From positions 297,789 to 361,788 of the forward strand of contig BCIK01000019.1 of the NCBI GenBank assembly GCA_039545295.1: DNA of 64,000 nt, read 5' to 3'. This DNA comes from Udeniomyces pyricola. Taxonomy: Eukaryota; Basidiomycota; Tremellomycetes; Cystofilobasidiales; Mrakiaceae. Both the position numbers and the translations under genes were made by a program. The notes below the pieces were generated by a model. It was given only the letters and a program-made list of their open reading frames with translations. It ran no database searches and had not been told where the DNA came from. Shown here piece after piece: positions 60,401-64,000 of the stretch (within the stretch, counting starts at the first letter, position 1; every line of letters begins with the position of its first letter).

Positions 60401-62390
60401 TTTCCTCCATTTAACCTCATGGCGCCTCCGAGTTCGACGAGGATACCCCTCCAAAGCAACAGTACCAAACACGCTACTAGCATCGAGACCGGGCTCAAGC
60501 TTCCAGCTACGTTGACCATCGCCGGGAGAGAGTAAAAGACACTGCCAAAGACGGCGTTGCCAGCGACGGAGGTCGCGCGGAATTGGCCGAGGAGGTGGGG
60601 CGATGTATCGGCGTCATGGAGAGATTCGAGCACAGATGTCGCTTTCGAGATGGCAGCCGATGAGAGGGGGATGTAAGCTACATTAGAACAGCATATTTGG
60701 GAGCGGAGAAAGAGAGGGGAGGGGGGGGGGGGGGGGGGATTGGGGGTTGTAGGGGCAGAGAGGGGCTTATGAGTCAAGGGGTCTGCTTTGTATCCTACTT
60801 GGTGCAGTGTCGGTCAAGTCAGAAGCTTGCGGGGCCACGTACCGACAGATCCCCAGCCCTATTGAGAAGAAGAAGAAAAAGAAAAAAAAAGGTGATCCGA
60901 ATCAACGATGCTAATCAATATCGATGCATCTTTTACGCTCGGCTTGCTGTCTCGAGGAGGAGGTTTTCAGCTACTCACAGCAAATTCCTGAATCGACGTC
61001 GAGGAGGAAGCATACAGGGCAGAGAAAAAGAAGACAATATTCAGGGATTAGATCTGTATTTCGCCATTCTAGCTGACCCGTTGAGAGGTGAACGCCTGAG
61101 GTTGTCAGTACTCCTGAAACGTTTGTCATGTATGATTCACCCAGTCGTTGTCGAGATCAGCAATGTCTCCAAACAATCGCGGTTTGGTTCGTTTCAGCGA
61201 GCCAGGTGCGTTGGTCCGCAGACGACGGACGATCTGGAACGATGCACAAGCAAGGGCAAGAAGGAAAGCAGTGAGCCACAATCTTATAGGATCATAAGGT
61301 GATAGAGATTCAGATACCGAGGAAGCGGAAGGAGGGCAAGAAAGATGACAAAAGCCATGCGAAACTTGAGAGGTAAAAGGAATCGTACCGTCTCAAACTC
61401 GGATCGTTCAAAGGACGGCGGCGGCTGATTGGGTGACATTGAATCTGCCAATCAGGACGAAGTCGAGAAATTGACCACCATCAGTATCAACGGTTCACGC
61501 GTCCGGGCAGCGTTTGTTAAGCCGAGTCCGCGAGAAGCCAATTACGGCTACAAGAACGGGTATTACTAACTTCCTCTTGATGCTTCGAATCCCCTCTTGA
61601 CAAGCAGCGAACTCTCCATCGTCCTCGTTCTCGTTCTCACTCTCGATCTTGCGCCGACTCCATTGTCCGTCCCTGAGCGTTCGAGATGCTCTTCGTCGCC
61701 GATTGGCTCGTCATGTATGTCCTTGACTCCGGCGGTAAAGGGATCACCCCGCTGTTGTCGTTGTTGCCGACGCTGGTGCTTTCGACCTTTACCTTTGATA
61801 GGCGTGGTCATGAGGTGATACTCCTGCTTAGTATCCCGTTCAAAGTTGCAACTGTCTTGATTCGAACCATGAACTGGGTTGTCGGCATCCTTACTGTCGT
61901 CGTCACCCTCCCGGTCGCTGTTGCTGTCGTCACCGTCGTCATAATCCTCCTCCTCCTCCTCCTCGTTCTCATCCTGTTCACCCGGCAACCGAAGCTCATG
62001 CGTGACGGAAAATTCTGCTCTGACCTGCTGTCGGGTTGATGAAGGGGTGATGGGCGGAGGATACCGAAGAAGGGATGGCGTGAACCCCCCCTGAGCGGAA
62101 TGGTGTTGTCGTAGGGGAGGAGTGGATGGGTACGAGCTCGTGGCTGCCGCTAACGAGGCTGAAGCCAGTGCGACAGCAGACGATGACGAAGACGATAGAA
62201 CGGCCTCTGCAGTCAATGCGTCCCTATCGAGGATCGAGGTATGTGTGATGCCATGTGGGGCGACCGAGGGATTGGGACGTTGCTGTCGAGACGACGAGTG
62301 AAGGCGGGATCGGACGGCTGCTGGGGCGGGCGACCGAGGGGATTCAGGCTCGTTGGCTGACCGACGGAGCGGAGTCTTTTGGGCTGGCAT
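56922..62390 (-). CDS. APC-family amino-acid permease with long N-terminal extension and C-terminal UspA-like domain
   Basis: Membrane transporter of the amino acid-polyamine-organocation superfamily; substrate not predictable. Sixteen exons join in phase: 61571-62390, 61389-61444, 61141-61233, 60979-60987, 60843-60858, 60400-60677, 60214-60284, 60020-60123, 59798-59868, 59422-59609, 58862-59212, 58460-58540, 57880-58339, 57500-57636, 57270-57324, 56922-57041 (969 aa). The first 270 residues are hydrophilic, Ser-rich, then acidic and basic. The motif SEFETIVRRLRTNAPGSLKR precedes the membrane part. Membrane segments run from GNAVFGSVFYSLPAMV to the GYAFVVFGCLWLG segment. The C-terminal part (about 860-969: LIQIVLYTLKNEQTSRLVLI, ALTIDLKFVQGTFGP, LNLIGCPLAIQGDLASFGGARVM) resembles a universal-stress-type fold. 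Exon 4 is 9 nt. The N gap lies inside the intron between exons 9 and 10. The N-terminal extension start is the least certain part. Confidence 0.88.
59719..59763. other. Assembly gap (run of N)
   Basis: Forty-five undetermined bases flanked on both sides by G homopolymers, inside an intron of the permease gene. The true length of the G tract is unknown; the coding sequence is not interrupted. Confidence 0.99.
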
Positions 62391-64000
62391 GGACGAGATC
62401 AGTCGGACGAAGCCGAGTGAGGAGGAGGGCGACAACGATGAGAGTGGAAAGGAAGGAGATTATATATGGATCGAGGGTCGGGTTTGAGCGGGACTGAGAA
62501 CACACGGACAAACAAATCAGGGTCGGAGAGAGAGAGTTGGCTCTTGACGCGTCTGAACACGCGAGATTTCCAAGGCTGTGCTGTGCGCACATGACACGCG
62601 CGCTAGCTCTTGACAAATAGACGACCAAGGATATATTGTCGTAGTCGTATGTAAGGTGTAAATGTATGGGAGTAGTGGTGTGTGTCCTTGCAGCAACTAC
62701 TCTCCAACATGTTCTTGATACTCATTCTCTAGCTAAGAGATGTAACGCATGGAAAAAGACGAAGGTAACGGTGTGACGCGTGACCTAACGGCCGGCGTGA
62801 CAGCACCCGGCGGCAGCGGTCGAAGATGGCGACGATGACGGAGGATGATGATGCATGTGAAACTAGGCTTGCAACGCGCAGTGGGATGCATGCAGACCAA
62901 AAAAAATGCAAGCCTTCCTGTGGATGTGCAAACTGCATATATATAGCCGTATGAGTCAGGGATCAGCCTCTTTGGGTGGGGGTTATGAGGCATGGATGGA
63001 TATATATACATATATATATATACATGTATTTTCGCGCATATATGACATGAGGGATTCATCAAGATTGACGACTGAAAATTCAACGCTTGACAATCGGCCT
63101 GGACTGGCTGGCGCCTCCTTCCGGCCCTCCCCCCTGGCGGCCCCCCTCTGATGCCAGATGCAGAGCCCTTGGAGGGAATTTGGCTGGAGGAGGCAACTGT
63201 CAACTGAAGGAGGGAGACAACTGGAGGAGGCCCGTCTTTTCGCGCCCACACTCGCTCGCTCATTTTGGCTCACTCATCATCCGCCTCTGTCCGAACGAAC
63301 GACGTCCTCCCTCTTGTTCTGATTCTTGTCCAGGCGCTCCTTCTCCTCTTCCTCTTTCTCTTCCTCCCCCTCCTTTCTTTCCCCCCCTCCCCCCTCCCAC
63401 GCGTCCTCTGCGGCTATCACAAGGAAGACGTCGCGCCAACCGACTCTTGTCCCCCATCCCCCCACCTTGTTCGCCCTGATCAGCGACCGCGTCGGCACCT
63501 CCACCAGCCACAACAGCTAATAAATAGGTCGCCGCCCCCGCTTGCTTAATAAATAACTCAAGCCAGCTTCAATCGTTTTCGCTTCCTCCCTCTTTCTTCC
63601 TCCCTTCTCACTCCTCCCCGACGCCCCTCCTCCTCGACGCTTCACACCCCCCGCCCCCCCTTACCTCCTCCACCCCTTCCCTCCTCTGCCCACTATGGAC
63701 TCATAGACTACGCCCCGGTTCCTATTCCCCATCCCCTTCCGCTCTCAAACAACAGCGCCCACCGACGCCCGTCTTCGTGTTCCCCCCCCCCTTGGGTCCC
63801 CTTTCCCACGCGACAAAACACCGCCCGTTTCTTTCCACCTCTTCTTCCGGTCCACCCCACACATACCCCTTGCTGCCCTCTCCGCCCTCCCACCCGAACA
63901 ACCTTCACGTCTCTCCCTCGCTCCCTCCATCTCACTTTAATCATCACACCACACACCGACGGCTTAACAGCTCGATCACCCTTTTGCGCTCTTCAGCGAC
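62391..64000. promoter_or_regulatory. Upstream region of the permease and probable leader of a gene beyond the window
   Basis: No supported gene. TA-rich tracts occur at 62937-62944 and 63001-63024. From about 63240 to the end the plus strand is strongly C/T-rich with long C runs, as in leaders of highly expressed fungal genes, so a plus-strand gene probably starts beyond position 64000. The open frames in this stretch are repetitive and do not resemble protein domains. Confidence 0.45.

Noticed and set aside
63265..63549. Plus-strand open frames near the right edge
   Set aside because: Leu/Pro/Ser-rich translation of a C/T-rich leader, with no domain and no clear splice partners.
1..64000. 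Transposons, CRISPR arrays, viral genes, or a biosynthetic cluster
   Set aside because: No terminal repeats with coding content, no reverse transcriptase or transposase motifs, no spaced direct repeats and no clustered pathway enzymes were seen. The only retroelement-like trace is the single retropepsin-like domain.

Overview
This is 64 kb of nuclear chromosome from an intron-rich fungus, most likely a basidiomycete. The evidence is short spliceosomal introns with GT..AG ends (mostly GTNNGT donors and C/T-rich acceptors), 2 to 17 exons per gene, long Ser/Pro/Gly/Gln-rich protein tails, a cryptochrome-DASH, and a Zn2Cys6 regulator with a fungal transcription-factor domain. There are no bacterial-type operons, no recognisable tRNA or rRNA genes, no transposons and no CRISPR arrays. 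I rebuilt the gene models by hand, matching donors and acceptors to reading phase and to protein families. Eleven models close exactly in frame from ATG to stop; ornithine aminotransferase was followed exon by exon by phase and protein without listing every boundary, and the GNAT gene does not close.

Layout, left to right. PAN2 deadenylase (+, 401-7361) converges on an unrecognised mitochondrial helical membrane protein (-, 8459-11355). That gene is divergent from MAF1, the RNA polymerase III repressor (+, 12980-15570), which is followed by cryptochrome DASH (+, 16364-19819). Next come a 1219-residue Ser-rich protein of unknown function (-, 20809-24690), proteasome subunit beta-5/PRE2 (+, 25853-28130), a small 111-residue protein (+, 28763-30175), ornithine aminotransferase (-, 30887-34295), an apparently broken GNAT acetyltransferase (+, 34815-36240), a protein with an apparently inactive retropepsin-like domain (+, 36843-38771), a 1448-residue Zn2Cys6 transcription factor (+, 39883-47478), a RING ubiquitin ligase (-, 48130-52375), the SUMO-conjugating enzyme UBC9 (-, 53777-56220) and an APC-family amino-acid permease (-, 56922-62390). 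The last 1.6 kb looks like regulatory DNA and a leader for a gene beyond the window.

Most genes are unrelated housekeeping functions: mRNA deadenylation, Pol III control, photoreception/repair, proteasome, ornithine metabolism, SUMO conjugation and amino-acid uptake. The exception worth attention is the neighbouring RING protein and UBC9. The RING protein carries a zinc ribbon and four SUMO-interaction-like motifs in its acidic tail, which suggests a SUMO-targeted ubiquitin ligase beside the SUMO E2. Other notable points are the retropepsin fold whose catalytic Asp-Thr-Gly position reads Lys-Ala-Gly, an in-frame TAG in the GNAT gene, a 440-residue low-complexity tail on PAN2, several very small exons (4, 9, 11 and 13 nt), and a perfect 17-copy TGACC array.

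The assembly contains a 45-base N run (59719-59763) and scattered single Ns, all next to long G or C homopolymers.
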